The position numbers and the translations under genes are program-made. A DNA stretch of 64,000 bases from Salinispora oceanensis (GTDB lineage: Bacteria; Actinomycetota; Actinomycetes; Mycobacteriales; Micromonosporaceae): the NCBI RefSeq assembly GCF_000383575.1, contig NZ_KB911579.1:2822523-2886522 (forward strand), in the 5' to 3' direction. This document shows positions 1-8,911 of the stretch, piece after piece (the stretch's first letter is position 1; each line of letters opens with the position of its first letter). The notes under the pieces were generated by a model. That model worked only from the letters and a program-made list of their open reading frames with translations. It had not been told where the DNA came from and did no database searches.

Positions 1-262
1 TGGTCAGCACCCCGTCGGGGCGCATGCCGCGCAGCAGCCAGACGCCGCTGACGCCGGTGCCGGTGCCGATCTCCACCACCGCGCGGGCGTTCCCCGCGGC
101 GGCCAGCAGCCGCAGGGCCGCACCCGCACCCGGGGTCACCGCCTCGAGGCCGACCTCGTGGGCGAGGGCGCGGGCGGTGCGCAGTACGAGATCCTCGGTC
201 ACATACGACTCCGCGAGCTGCAGAGCCTGGGCCGAAGAGCCGGAATTGGCGACCGTGGCGAT
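1..262 (-). CDS. O-methyltransferase, Rv1220c-like (C-terminus off window)
   Basis: This is the N-terminal 87 codons of a class I SAM-dependent O-methyltransferase of the Rv1220c/catechol-O-methyltransferase-like family. The SAM-binding motif VEIGTGTGVSG is visible, followed by WLLRGMRPDGVLT where the sequence leaves the window. The reading frame has no ATG, GTG or TTG near the expected N-terminus. Instead an ATC codon (260-262) lies 6 nt after a perfect GGAGG (269-273), which gives an N-terminus M(I)ATVANSGSS. The next usual start, a GTG inside YVTEDL, would cut into the conserved region. It is divergent from htrA, as Rv1220c is in mycobacteria. The family is clear; the substrate is unknown. 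Confidence 0.8.
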   Translation of the reverse strand, partial: MATVANSGSSAQALQLAESYVTEDLVLRTARALAHEVGLEAVTPGAGAALRLLAAAGNARAVVEIGTGTGVSGVWLLRGMRPDGVLT

Positions 263-268
263 GGGGCA

Positions 269-273
269 CCTCC
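269..273 (-). promoter_or_regulatory. Shine-Dalgarno GGAGG supporting an ATC start
   Basis: A perfect GGAGG on the minus strand sits 6 nt before the ATC at 260-262. It is the only strong ribosome binding site upstream of the methyltransferase, and it decides the start call. Confidence 0.55.
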
Positions 274-532
274 GGACGGCGTTCGGGTCAGAGCGGGCTC
301 CGGGTGGTGCGGCAGCATGATCGGAACACGCCCTTCAGGGGTGAGTGGGGCACTGTGAGCCTAGAGGCGATGTGCACGGGGCGCAGCCGCGCGTCCCCAC
401 ATCGACGATCACGGTGGGCGACCGTGACGGCATCCGTGGCTTCCGTGCAATCCTGGAGGCGGTGTGCGAACGAGTGCGACCGGTCAGGTGTGGTTGGCGC
501 GGATGGACCCGCGACGAGTGGGAGGCAGCGAC

Positions 533-1810
533 GTGACCGACGGCTGGGACTGGCGCCAGCCCGGGACGGGTGCCACAGTGGCGGGCTCGTCGTCGGCCGC
601 TCCTCCGCCGGGTGGCCCGGGGGCGCCGTGGTGGTCTGACGCGTTGGCCGACCCGTGGCGGGACCCGATGGCACCGGCGGCGGTGGTCGTGCCCGCCGCG
701 CCGGTTCCCGGTACGGAGACGGAGCCGGTCACCGACCCGGATTCGTCGGCCCGTCCCGCCCTGCGACACGTGTTGATCATTCCGTTGGTCACCGCCCTGC
801 TCGCCGGTGCGTTGGGAGGCGCGCTCGGTTACGCGTTCGCGATCCGGGGCGGGACCACTCCGGTCCTCGGCGGTGCCCCGATTCAGCCGCCGGAGCTGGC
901 CCAGCGGAGGCCGGAGTCGCTCGCCGGCGTGGCCGAGCGGGTGCTGCCGAGCGTGGTCACGGTTCGGGTGGCGGGCCCCGACGGGATGAGTGAGGGTTCC
1001 GGCTTCATCGCCACCACCGATGGCTATCTGATTACCAACGACCACGTGGTGGCGGGTGCGACCGGGCCCGCCACGGTGATCTTCAATGACGGGAGCTCCG
1101 CCCCGGCCACCCTCGTCGGCCAGGATCCGGAGTCGGACATCGCGGTCATCAAGGTCGCGAAGGAGGGGCTCCACCCGGTGGCGTTCGGTGACTCGGAAGC
1201 GCTCGCGGTCGGCGATCCGGTGTTGGCCATCGGGTCGCCGCTCTCCCTCACCAACACGGTCACCGCCGGCATCATCAGCGCCCTCGACCGGACGATGCAG
1301 GCGGGCGAGCCGGGCGGCCCCACCCGCTACTACGCGGCGATCCAGACCGATGCGGCGGTCAACCACGGCAACTCCGGCGGCCCCCTGGTGGACGGTGCCG
1401 GGCGGGTGATCGGGGTCAACTCCACGATCAAGTCGTTGGTCGCCGAGGGGCAGGAGGCCGGCAACATCGGGCTCGCCTTCGCGATCCCGATCAACCAGGC
1501 CAAGCGGATCACCCAGGACATCATCGGCACCGGCAAGGCCCGTCGTACGGTGATCGGCGCTCAGGTGGGCGGCGGGGGCGCCGGGGCGGGGGTGCGGTTG
1601 GTCTCGGTGGAGCCGTCTGGCCCGGCGGCCAGCGCCGGGCTGCGGGCGAATGACGTGATCGTCACGCTCAACGGGCGGCCGACGAACGAGCCGACCGACC
1701 TGATCGCCCTGGTTCGTAAGTTCGCACCCGGGTCCGTGGTGGTGGTGGAGTACCGGCGTGGCACGTCGCGGCGGAACGCCTCGGTGACCCTGGTCGCGGA
1801 TGCGAAGTGA
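533..1810 (+). CDS. htrA: HtrA/DegP-type membrane-anchored serine protease with PDZ domain
   Basis: Protein quality-control protease of the cell envelope. A Pro-rich cytoplasmic N-terminus (1-78) is followed by one membrane helix (about 79-103), a trypsin-like domain and a C-terminal PDZ domain (about 335-420). The triad is complete: His171 (TNDHVVAG), Asp202 (ESDIAVI) and Ser281 (HGNSGGPL). The GTG at 533 is chosen because GGAGG (521-525) lies 7 nt upstream; a longer frame from 464 has no comparable site. In M. tuberculosis the ortholog Rv1223 is preceded by sigE and rseA. Neither is present here: only 270 bp separate it from the divergent methyltransferase. tatB follows on the same strand. 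Confidence 0.93.
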   Translation: MTDGWDWRQPGTGATVAGSSSAAPPPGGPGAPWWSDALADPWRDPMAPAAVVVPAAPVPGTETEPVTDPDSSARPALRHVLIIPLVTALLAGALGGALGYAFAIRGGTTPVLGGAPIQPPELAQRRPESLAGVAERVLPSVVTVRVAGPDGMSEGSGFIATTDGYLITNDHVVAGATGPATVIFNDGSSAPATLVGQDPESDIAVIKVAKEGLHPVAFGDSEALAVGDPVLAIGSPLSLTNTVTAGIISALDRTMQAGEPGGPTRYYAAIQTDAAVNHGNSGGPLVDGAGRVIGVNSTIKSLVAEGQEAGNIGLAFAIPINQAKRITQDIIGTGKARRTVIGAQVGGGGAGAGVRLVSVEPSGPAASAGLRANDVIVTLNGRPTNEPTDLIALVRKFAPGSVVVVEYRRGTSRRNASVTLVADAK

Positions 1811-1883
1811 GTCGCTCGGCCCCCTGCCGAGCTAGCCTGTGACGTGCGTAGGCTTGCGCTGAGGCCGAAGGGAGGATCGTGCG

Positions 1884-2312
1884 GTGTTCGACAACCTGAA
1901 CTGGTGGGAGATCGGTGCGCTGTTGCTCCTGGCGCTGCTGATCTTCGGTGACCGGCTGCCCACGGTCATCAGTGACGGTCTGCGGATGGTGCGTAACCTG
2001 CGCCGGATGGCGAACAACGCCACCACTGACCTGAGTCGGGAATTGGGCACCGACATTCAGCTCCAGGACCTGCATCCGAAGACGTTCGTTCGCAAGCACC
2101 TGCTCAGTGAGGAGGATGAGGCGGCGATTCGGAAGCCGTTGCAGGGGGTCTACGACAACCTGCGGGCCGATGTGACCAGCGTGCACGAGGAGCTGAAGGA
2201 CGTCGCCACCGCCGTTGACCCGGCAAGCCGTCCAGCCGGCCGCCCGGCCCCGGCGACCGGCGGTACCTCGCCCGCGCCCACTCCTCGGATCAGCTACGAC
2301 GACGCGACCTGA
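1884..2312 (+). CDS. tatB: Sec-independent translocase protein TatB
   Basis: Twin-arginine translocase component that receives folded preproteins with TatC. It is 142 aa with one N-terminal membrane helix (about 9-25, WWEIGALLLLALLIFGDRLP), the family's conserved Phe-Gly after the helix, an amphipathic helix (about 30-50) and a Pro/Ala-rich acidic tail. The GTG start has GGAGG (1871-1875) 8 nt upstream. It lies 73 nt after htrA, the same pair and order as Rv1223-Rv1224. The window has a Tat-type substrate in PhoD at 46.6-48.2 kb. Confidence 0.93.
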   Translation: MFDNLNWWEIGALLLLALLIFGDRLPTVISDGLRMVRNLRRMANNATTDLSRELGTDIQLQDLHPKTFVRKHLLSEEDEAAIRKPLQGVYDNLRADVTSVHEELKDVATAVDPASRPAGRPAPATGGTSPAPTPRISYDDAT

Positions 2313-2452
2313 CTGACGCCGCAACCTGACCGACGGCACAACCAGCTACTGATGAGGCGACCAGTCGTGGCGGCGCGACCACTTACCGATGGCGCGACCT
2401 GACGGACGTCTCGTCGGGGTTCGGTTGCGGGGTCGAACTATGGTGCCGTGGC

Positions 2453-3214
2453 ATGACTAACATCGACTGTGGATCGACGCCGCTCGTCAGCGCCGACGGC
2501 GATGACTCGGCGGCGGCGCGGAGCAGGGAGCTCTCCTGGGACGGGTGTGTCAATGCTCGGGATCTGGGCGGGCTCGGGCGGGTGCGGCCAGGCGCGGTGG
2601 TCCGGATGGAGGAGCCGAACCGCCTGAGCGCGGCGGGGTGGGCGGCGGCCTGGGCCTACGGGGTGCGCACGGTCGTTGATCTGCGCAACGCCGACGAGTA
2701 CGGGCAGGACAGCGCGCCCAGACCAGCGGGGATGACGACGGTGCGGGTGCCGCTCGAACCGGTCGGCACACCCTTCTATGCACACTGGGAGAAGATCGAC
2801 AACCTGGCGTCGCCGCTGTACTACCCGGCGATGCTGGCCGAGCAGTCGGAGCGGGTGACCGCCGCCGTCCGGGCGATCAGCACCGCCGCGCCCGGCTGCG
2901 TGCTGTTTCACTGCTCCGGCGGCAAGGACCGGACGGGGCTGCTCGCGCTGGTGTTGCTGACCTTGGCGGAGGCGACGCCGGAGGAGATCGTCGCCGACTA
3001 CCTGCTCTCCTACGAGCGGATGCGGCAGCGCTACGCCGAGCTCGGTCACCCCGACCAACTCGTCGCGGTGACCGAGCGTTTAGCGACTCGGAACACCACC
3101 ATCGAGGAATCGTTGAGCTCGACGGTCGCTGCCCTGACGATGCCCGGCTACCTCCTCGAGAGCGGCCTGACCGCAGCCGAGGTCAGCGACCTGCGGGCCC
3201 GCCTGATCACCTGA
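2453..3214 (+). CDS. Protein tyrosine/serine phosphatase (PtpB/Y_phosphatase3 family)
   Basis: A 253-aa phosphatase of the Y_phosphatase3 group that includes M. tuberculosis PtpB. The P-loop signature HCSGGKDRTG contains the nucleophile Cys154 and Arg160; the motif NARDLGGL near residue 35 is typical of the family. There is no signal peptide, so it is probably cytosolic. It is convergent with mrp; 87 bp separate the two stops. In PtpB relatives the enzyme can act on phospho-Tyr/Ser/Thr and lipids; the substrate here is unknown. Confidence 0.88.
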   Translation: MTNIDCGSTPLVSADGDDSAAARSRELSWDGCVNARDLGGLGRVRPGAVVRMEEPNRLSAAGWAAAWAYGVRTVVDLRNADEYGQDSAPRPAGMTTVRVPLEPVGTPFYAHWEKIDNLASPLYYPAMLAEQSERVTAAVRAISTAAPGCVLFHCSGGKDRTGLLALVLLTLAEATPEEIVADYLLSYERMRQRYAELGHPDQLVAVTERLATRNTTIEESLSSTVAALTMPGYLLESGLTAAEVSDLRARLIT

Positions 3215-3301
3215 CCGGCGGGCCCAGCAACCCGCCTGGACCGGTGGACCGGCGGGCCGCCCAGGAAGAGGTCCGGGGGAGTACGGCTCGACCAGGTGGC
3301 G

Positions 3302-4450
3302 CTAGCTGCCGGCCGGCTTGAGGCCCAGCGGTTTGCCGAGCAGTGACTCGCGTCGTACCGCGAGCCGGTCCGCGACCTGGCCCAGCGCCGCGGCGGCGGG
3401 GGAGGCCGGCGCGGCGAGCACGACCGGGTTGCCCTCGTCGCCGGCCTCGCGGACCCGGGTGTCGAGCGGGACCTGACCGAGTAGCGGCACCTGTGCACCG
3501 ATGGCCTTCGTCAACGAGTCGGCGACCGTCTGGCCGCCGCCGGCCCCGAAGACCTCCATCCGGGTGCCGTCCGGCAGCTCCAGCCACGACATGTTCTCGA
3601 TGACACCGACCACCCGCTGGTGGGTCTGCAACGCGATCGCGCCGGCCCGCTCCGCCACTTCGGCGGCGGCGGTCTGCGGCGTGGTGACCACCAGGATCTC
3701 GGCGTTGGGCAGCAGCTGGGCCAGCGAGATCGCCACGTCACCGGTGCCCGGGGGCAGGTCGAGCAGGAGCACGTCCAGGTCGCCCCAGTACACGTCGGCG
3801 AGGAACTGCTGTAGGGCCCGGTGCAGCATCGGGCCGCGCCACACCACGGCGGCGTTGCCGGGGGTGAACATCCCGATCGAGATGACCTTCACGCCGTGCG
3901 ACTCGGGCGGCATGATCATGTCCTCGACGCGGGTGGGGCGACCCTCGGCCCCGAGCATCCGCGGCACCGAGTGGCCGTAGATGTCCGCGTCAACCACCCC
4001 GACGGAGAGTCCCCGGGCGGCCAGCGCCGCCGCCAGGTTGACCGTCACGCTGGACTTGCCGACACCGCCCTTGCCGCTGGCCACCGCGTACACCCGGGTG
4101 CGGGAGCCGGGCTGGGCGAACGGAATCACGGGCTCCTGGTCGGTGCCGCCGCCGCGTAGCTTGGTCTGGAGTTCCTTGCGCTGCTCGGGGCTCATCACGC
4201 CGAACTCGATCTCCACCCCCGTCACGCCCGGCACCGCGCTCACGGCGGCCGTGATGTCCGAGCGCAGCTTCTCCTTCAGCGGGCAGCCGGCGACGGTGAG
4301 CAGCAGCTCAACCTGAACCACGCCGTCGTCGCCGATCGCCGCGGAGCGGACCATGCCCAACTCCGTGATGGGACGGCGGATCTCCGGGTCGTTGACAGTG
4401 GCCAGGGCGGCCTGAATCGCGTCGGAGACGGTATTGGCTGGTGCAGACAT
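3302..4450 (-). CDS. mrp: Mrp/ApbC/NBP35-family P-loop ATPase, Fe-S cluster carrier
   Basis: Cytosolic ATPase that binds and delivers Fe-S clusters. A MIP18/DUF59 domain (about 9-85) precedes a ParA/MinD-like ATPase domain with deviant Walker A GKGGVGKS (126-133) and Walker B (LLLDLPPGTGD). The C-terminal region where many Mrp/ApbC proteins carry the cluster-bridging CxxC reads ENMSWLELPDG and has no such cysteine pair, so cluster binding, if any, must use other residues. It corresponds to Rv1229c, which keeps the same neighbourhood (htrA, tatB, Rv1232c). Confidence 0.92.
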   Translation of the reverse strand: MSAPANTVSDAIQAALATVNDPEIRRPITELGMVRSAAIGDDGVVQVELLLTVAGCPLKEKLRSDITAAVSAVPGVTGVEIEFGVMSPEQRKELQTKLRGGGTDQEPVIPFAQPGSRTRVYAVASGKGGVGKSSVTVNLAAALAARGLSVGVVDADIYGHSVPRMLGAEGRPTRVEDMIMPPESHGVKVISIGMFTPGNAAVVWRGPMLHRALQQFLADVYWGDLDVLLLDLPPGTGDVAISLAQLLPNAEILVVTTPQTAAAEVAERAGAIALQTHQRVVGVIENMSWLELPDGTRMEVFGAGGGQTVADSLTKAIGAQVPLLGQVPLDTRVREAGDEGNPVVLAAPASPAAAALGQVADRLAVRRESLLGKPLGLKPAGS

Positions 4451-4507
4451 GACGGCAATGCTACGTCGGCGACGATGCGGCGCCGCCCTGGGTGGCAGCG
4501 ACGGCGA

Positions 4508-5113
4508 TCACCTGTTCCCGGGACCGGTGTGCCCATCGCCGGCCGGGTCGGTCTCCACCTCATCCCGGGGTTCGTCGAGCCCGTCCCCGTTGACCGGCGA
4601 TCCCGGGGCCCGGCGTTGCCGGCGTAGCCGGCGTTGGGCGGCGTCGTCCAGCTCCTCGGCGAGCCGGGCCAGCTCGGAGCGGAGGAAGTCGCGGGTGGCG
4701 ACCTCGCCCATCGCGTTCCGGAGCGCCGCGATCTCCCGGGCCAGGTACTCGGTGTCGGCCTTCTGGGCGGTCGCCCGACGCCGATCCTCCTCCAGCGCCA
4801 GCCGGTCCCGGTCCGCCTGGCGGTTCTGGGCGAGCAGGATCAGCGGCGCCGCGTAGCTCGCCTGCAACGACAACATCAGGGTCAGGAACGTGAAGGTGTA
4901 CGGGTCGAACCGAAGATCCGCGGGGGCGAGCGTGTTCCAGATGAACCAGGTGGCGATCACCACGGTCATGTAGACGATGAAGTGGGCGGTGCCCATCTTC
5001 CGGGCGATCGCCTCCGACCATCGGCCGAAGGCCTCCGGGTCGAACCGGGGCAGCTGGACGCGTCGGACCTCGCGTGGCTGGTCCAACCGCTCCGGCCGCC
5101 GCCGCTCAACCAT
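4508..5113 (-). CDS. DUF1003 membrane protein
   Basis: A 201-aa membrane protein of the DUF1003 family, function unknown. Two adjacent membrane helices are visible (about 43-62 and 74-95), followed by a charged coiled-coil-like segment (about 98-165) and a disordered polar tail. It starts inside the end of the MgtE-N/CBS gene (8-nt overlap), so the two are translationally coupled. The same pair is adjacent in mycobacteria (Rv1231c/Rv1232c region). Confidence 0.82.
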   Translation of the reverse strand: MVERRRPERLDQPREVRRVQLPRFDPEAFGRWSEAIARKMGTAHFIVYMTVVIATWFIWNTLAPADLRFDPYTFTFLTLMLSLQASYAAPLILLAQNRQADRDRLALEEDRRRATAQKADTEYLAREIAALRNAMGEVATRDFLRSELARLAEELDDAAQRRLRRQRRAPGSPVNGDGLDEPRDEVETDPAGDGHTGPGNR

Positions 5114-6392
5114 CCGGGCCGTCCGACGATTCGGCGGTGCCGACCGGGGCGGGCGGCCGCGCGTCCCGGTCCCGCCAGTCCCGAGGTAGCAGATGGTCCA
5201 GTACGTCGTCCACGGTGACCGCGCCCACCAGGCGGCTGCTGCGGTCGATCACCGGCATGGCGACCAGGTCGTAGGTGGCCATCCGGCGGGTGATCTCAGG
5301 TAGCGGAGTGACCGGCCGCAGCGGGTCGATGTCGTTGACCACCACCCCGCCCAGCAGGTCGGCCGGCGGTTCCCGCAGCAGCCGTTGGAAGTGCACGATT
5401 CCGAGGTAGCGGCCGGTCGGCGCGGTCAGCGGTGCCCGGGTGACGAAGACCTGGGCGGCCACCGCGGGGGAGAGCTGGGGTTCGCGGATTCGGGCCAGTG
5501 CCTCGGCGACTGTCGCGTCCGGGGGCAGAATCACCGGTTCGGAGGTCATCACCGACCCGGCCGTGCCCGGCGTGTACTTGAGGAGCTGGCGTACGGGATC
5601 GGCCTCGTCTGGCTCCATCAGGTCGAGCAGGACATCCTGCTCCGGTGGCGGGAGCGCGCCGAGCAGGTCGGCGGCGTCGTCCGGGTCCATCTGCTCCAGC
5701 ACGTCCGCGGCCCGCTCTCGGTCCAGTGCGGCCAGAACCTCCACCTGGTCGTGCTCCGGCAACTCGCTGAGTACGTTGGCCAGCCGTTCGTCGTCGAAGG
5801 CGGCCGCGATCTCGTTGCGCCGTTCGTCGGGCAGGTCCTGCAGGGCGTTCGCCAGGTCCGCGGGGCGCATCTCATCCAGGACCGCCAGCAGGTTGGCGGT
5901 ACCCCGGTTGTCGGCGAACCCGCTCAACCCGCGGACCCGGTCCCACTCGATCTGGCGCAGGTTGCCGCGGCGGGTGAGTCGGCCGGTGTGCTCACGGACG
6001 GCGACCCGGGTCAACGTCCACTCGTCGCGGGCCGCCTCCATGGCGACATCCACCACGACCCCGGCCACCCCGTCCGGGTGGATCTGCACCCGCCGGTCGA
6101 GCAGTTCCTGGAGGACGAGCAGCTCGTTCGGGCGCTTCTCGAACCGGCGCAGGTTGAGGGTGCCGGTGCCGAGGACCACGGCGTCCGAATCGATCGAGGT
6201 GATCCGGTTGATCGAGAGAAAGATCCGCCGCCGCATCGGCATCTCGGCGACCAGGCCGACCACCTCCGGCGGGTGCTTCGTGGCCCGTAGCCGAGCTACC
6301 GCGTCGCGGACCCGGCCCACCTGGTCGCCGTTGGGGTCGTAGACGGCGACGCCGGCGAGCCGGGCGATGAAGACCCGGGTCGGCGTACTCAC
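5106..6392 (-). CDS. MgtE N-domain and CBS-domain protein without transporter domain (Rv1232c-like)
   Basis: A 428-aa soluble protein. An N-terminal barrel-like region (1-150, with the repeated theme of a conserved loop then beta strands) leads into an MgtE intracellular N superhelical domain (about 200-300; repeats of LxxLxxxxRADVLEQMDPDDAADLL type) and a CBS pair (about 300-415). The membrane domain that conducts Mg2+ in true MgtE is absent. It therefore looks like the sensory half of MgtE and may act as a Mg2+/nucleotide-responsive regulator of a partner, possibly the coupled DUF1003 protein; that role is inference. Confidence 0.85.
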   Translation of the reverse strand: MSTPTRVFIARLAGVAVYDPNGDQVGRVRDAVARLRATKHPPEVVGLVAEMPMRRRIFLSINRITSIDSDAVVLGTGTLNLRRFEKRPNELLVLQELLDRRVQIHPDGVAGVVVDVAMEAARDEWTLTRVAVREHTGRLTRRGNLRQIEWDRVRGLSGFADNRGTANLLAVLDEMRPADLANALQDLPDERRNEIAAAFDDERLANVLSELPEHDQVEVLAALDRERAADVLEQMDPDDAADLLGALPPPEQDVLLDLMEPDEADPVRQLLKYTPGTAGSVMTSEPVILPPDATVAEALARIREPQLSPAVAAQVFVTRAPLTAPTGRYLGIVHFQRLLREPPADLLGGVVVNDIDPLRPVTPLPEITRRMATYDLVAMPVIDRSSRLVGAVTVDDVLDHLLPRDWRDRDARPPAPVGTAESSDGPDG

Positions 6393-6425
6393 GCAGACCA
6401 GCCTAGGCGCCTACTGTCTATCAGC

Positions 6426-7295
6426 ATGTCGACCCTGGATTACGAGATCGTGGACGTCTTCACCGATCGCCCCTTCGCCGGCAATCCCCTGGCGGTGGTG
6501 TTCGGCGCCCAGGGGTTGGCCACGGAGCAGATGCAGGCACTGGCGCTGGAGTTCAACCTCTCCGAGACGGTGTTCGTGCTCCCACCAACCCGGGCCGACG
6601 CTACCTATCGGGCGCGGATCTTCACCCCGGCTGCCGAGTTGCCGTTCGCCGGTCATCCGAGTGTTGGCGCGGCGGTCACCGCGAGCCGGCGTGGTCTCTT
6701 CGCCACCGGCTCGGTTCGGCAGGAGTGCGGCGCCGGTGTGCTGCCGATCGAGGTGGAGGCGACCGGCGCGACGCTGACCGGAGGCACGCCGACGCTCGGC
6801 CCCGAGCTGGATCCGGGACCGCTGCTGGAGCTGGTTGGCCTCACCGCGGACGACCAGGCCGGGCCGGCGCCCCGGGTGGCCGGCTGCGGGCTGGAGTTTC
6901 CATACCTGCCGGTGCATCGGGACGCGGTCCCCCGCGCCCAGCTGAATCCGGGGGCCGCGCAGCGGTACGGCGTGGAGCACATCGCGGTCTTCTCCTGGGA
7001 CGCCGAGTCGCGGACCGCGCACACCCGGGTCTTCGTCCCCGGGCTGGGAGGGCCGGAGGATCCGGCGACCGGGTCGGCCGCCCTGGGACTGGGGGTGTGG
7101 TTGGTGGCCAGTGGGTTGCTACCTGGTACTGGTCGGACCGGATACGCCGTCCGCCAGGGCAGCGAGATCAACCGACCATCCGCGCTGACCTGTACGGTTA
7201 CCGCGACGGATGGGGCCGCCCTCGGCGCCACCGTCGCCGGCCAGGTGGTACCGGTGGCCCGGGGTGAGATTGTGATCCCGCCGTTCGTCGGCTGA
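6426..7295 (+). CDS. PhzF-family isomerase/epimerase
   Basis: A 289-aa protein with the two-lobed diaminopimelate-epimerase fold of PhzF. The N-terminal signature VDVFTDRPFAGNPLAVV and the ETVFV segment, which holds the family's catalytic Glu in the first lobe, are both present. The second lobe carries GGPEDPATGSAALGLG, the phosphate/carboxylate-binding loop. The family includes phenazine PhzF, but most members are of unknown substrate, and no phenazine genes are nearby. ATG start; divergent from the MgtE-like gene across 33 bp. Confidence 0.9.
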   Translation: MSTLDYEIVDVFTDRPFAGNPLAVVFGAQGLATEQMQALALEFNLSETVFVLPPTRADATYRARIFTPAAELPFAGHPSVGAAVTASRRGLFATGSVRQECGAGVLPIEVEATGATLTGGTPTLGPELDPGPLLELVGLTADDQAGPAPRVAGCGLEFPYLPVHRDAVPRAQLNPGAAQRYGVEHIAVFSWDAESRTAHTRVFVPGLGGPEDPATGSAALGLGVWLVASGLLPGTGRTGYAVRQGSEINRPSALTCTVTATDGAALGATVAGQVVPVARGEIVIPPFVG

Positions 7296-7396
7296 GCGGC
7301 GCGGGCGGTGACGTCGCTGCTGTGGCGGCGAACCGGAGCTGTCTCAACCCCCGACCGTGGGGTGCGGACCGGCGGGGGGTGCGGGAGGATGCGGGG

Positions 7397-7906
7397 GTGA
7401 GTGACGCGGTAGGACGCAGCAACCTGCTGGTTGACGAGGCGCTGAAGAAGGCGGCCATCGCCTGGGTCGGCGTCGCCGACGCCCCGGCGTCCGCGCTCTG
7501 GTGTATGCCCCTGGCGGGCGCGCTCCTCGTGGTCAGCGGGCCGGGGGAGCAGTCCGCTCCCGGGCTCGCCGATGCGAGGCGGGCGGAGGTCACGCTGCGG
7601 GGCGATCACGGCGGCCGGATCGTCACCTGGCCGGCGGAAGTTACCCGGTTGCTGCCCGGTACCGAAGACTGGGAGACCAGCGCGCCGCTGGTCGCAGCGA
7701 AGCGGTTGAACGCACCAGGGTCGGCTGCCGACCTGGTGGCCCGCTGGGCGACGGTCGGGTGCGCGCTCAACCGCCTCGTTCCCGCCGGTGACCCGCTGGC
7801 CGGCTCGGCACTCCCCGCCGCTTCGCTGGCCCAGCCACCCCGCCCGGCAGCGGTGGTTCGGGCCGCCCGCAAGCCGTTCCGGCTGCACCGCGTCCGACGG
7901 CGCTGA
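7397..7906 (+). CDS. Conserved hypothetical, possibly split-barrel flavin-binding-like
   Basis: A 169-aa protein that I do not recognise firmly. The GTG at 7397 follows a GGGAGG 8-9 nt upstream; a longer frame from 7322 lacks such a site. The beta-rich stretch with WVGVADAP, GALLVVSGPGEQ and RRAEVTLRGDHGGRIVTWPAEV resembles pyridoxamine-phosphate-oxidase-like split barrels. The C-terminal 35 residues are basic and proline-rich. It may be co-transcribed with the PhzF gene (101-bp gap). Confidence 0.6.
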   Translation: MSDAVGRSNLLVDEALKKAAIAWVGVADAPASALWCMPLAGALLVVSGPGEQSAPGLADARRAEVTLRGDHGGRIVTWPAEVTRLLPGTEDWETSAPLVAAKRLNAPGSAADLVARWATVGCALNRLVPAGDPLAGSALPAASLAQPPRPAAVVRAARKPFRLHRVRRR

Positions 7907-7988
7907 CCTCAGCCCACGCCCCGGCGCGGTGGGGTGCGGGTCGGCATCGCTTCGGCCCGGCCTCGGATTCGTGTGACTATTGCTCCCC

Positions 7989-8900
7989 GTGCCCGCTCTG
8001 CCGTCCCGGCTGCCACCGGAGCCCCTGACCGTCGGTGCGCTCGCCCTCGCCGTATTCGCCGTGTCGTCCTCCGCACCGCTGGTTGCCTTCGCCGCCGCAC
8101 CGGCCCTGGCGGTAGCCTTCTGGCGCAACCTGCTCTCCACCGCGGTGCTCGGTCCGGCCACCCTGCTCCGGCGGCGCGCGGAGTTGCGGGCGTTGGCCGC
8201 ACCGGAAGGACGCCGCGCCGGCTGGTACTGCCTCTTCTCCGGGGTCGCGCTCGCCGCGCACTTCGCCGCCTGGATGCCCAGTGTCAAGCTCACCACGGTG
8301 GCGGCGGCAGCCGCGCTGGTCGCCACCCAACCCGTCTGGCAGGGGCTGATCGCGCAGGCCCAGGGTCGGCGACTGCCGAGGGCGGTGTGGGCCGGGGTCG
8401 GGGTGGCGGTTCTCGGCGCGGGAATGGCCGCCGGAGCCGACTTCGCGGCTTCCGGTTCGGCGTTCCTCGGTGATCTGCTCGCGATTCTCGGTGGAATGTT
8501 CGCCGCGGTCTACACGGCCCTCGGGGAGCAGGCCCGTCGTACGGTCAGCACGACCACGTACACCACTGTCTGCTATGGCGTCTGCGCTCTGGTCCTGGGC
8601 CTGGTCTGCTGGCTTGGTGGGGTGCGGCTGTCCGGCTTCGACACCCGTACCTGGCTCGCGGTGCTGGCCCTGGTGGCCGGCGCCCAGCTGCTAGGTCATT
8701 CGATGTTCACCTACGCGCTGCGTCGGGTCTCGGCCACCACGGTCAGTATGTTGATCTTGTTGGAGGCGCCGGGCGCGGCGCTGATCGGCTGGGCGTGGTT
8801 GGGTCAGTTGCCGCAGCCGTCAGCGTTGCCGGGTCTGGCGTTGCTGCTGGTCGGGGTCGCAGTGGTGATCCACAGCAGCGCGCGGAGTCATCGCGCCTGA
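7989..8900 (+). CDS. EamA/DMT-superfamily permease
   Basis: About 303 aa with some ten membrane helices in two EamA repeats (roughly 10-145 and 155-295). Typical features are AFWRNLLS after the second helix and VATQPVWQGLIA in the fourth. The family exports or imports amino acids, nucleotide precursors and other small metabolites; the substrate is not predictable. GTG 7989 is preferred over the in-frame TTG 7980; neither has a good Shine-Dalgarno, and the message may have a short leader. Confidence 0.82.
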   Translation: MPALPSRLPPEPLTVGALALAVFAVSSSAPLVAFAAAPALAVAFWRNLLSTAVLGPATLLRRRAELRALAAPEGRRAGWYCLFSGVALAAHFAAWMPSVKLTTVAAAAALVATQPVWQGLIAQAQGRRLPRAVWAGVGVAVLGAGMAAGADFAASGSAFLGDLLAILGGMFAAVYTALGEQARRTVSTTTYTTVCYGVCALVLGLVCWLGGVRLSGFDTRTWLAVLALVAGAQLLGHSMFTYALRRVSATTVSMLILLEAPGAALIGWAWLGQLPQPSALPGLALLLVGVAVVIHSSARSHRA

Positions 8901-8911
8901 CCTTCCCCGGA

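Noticed and set aside
335..1366. Long minus-strand frames opposite htrA and other genes
   Set aside because: Arg/Pro/Gly-rich composition typical of antisense shadows in GC-rich DNA, with no motif.
2300..2410. Repeated GCGACCTGAC-like words after tatB
   Set aside because: The copies are short and irregularly spaced; this could be chance in GC-rich DNA.
6426..7295. PhzF as part of a phenazine cluster
   Set aside because: No other phz genes; neighbours are housekeeping.
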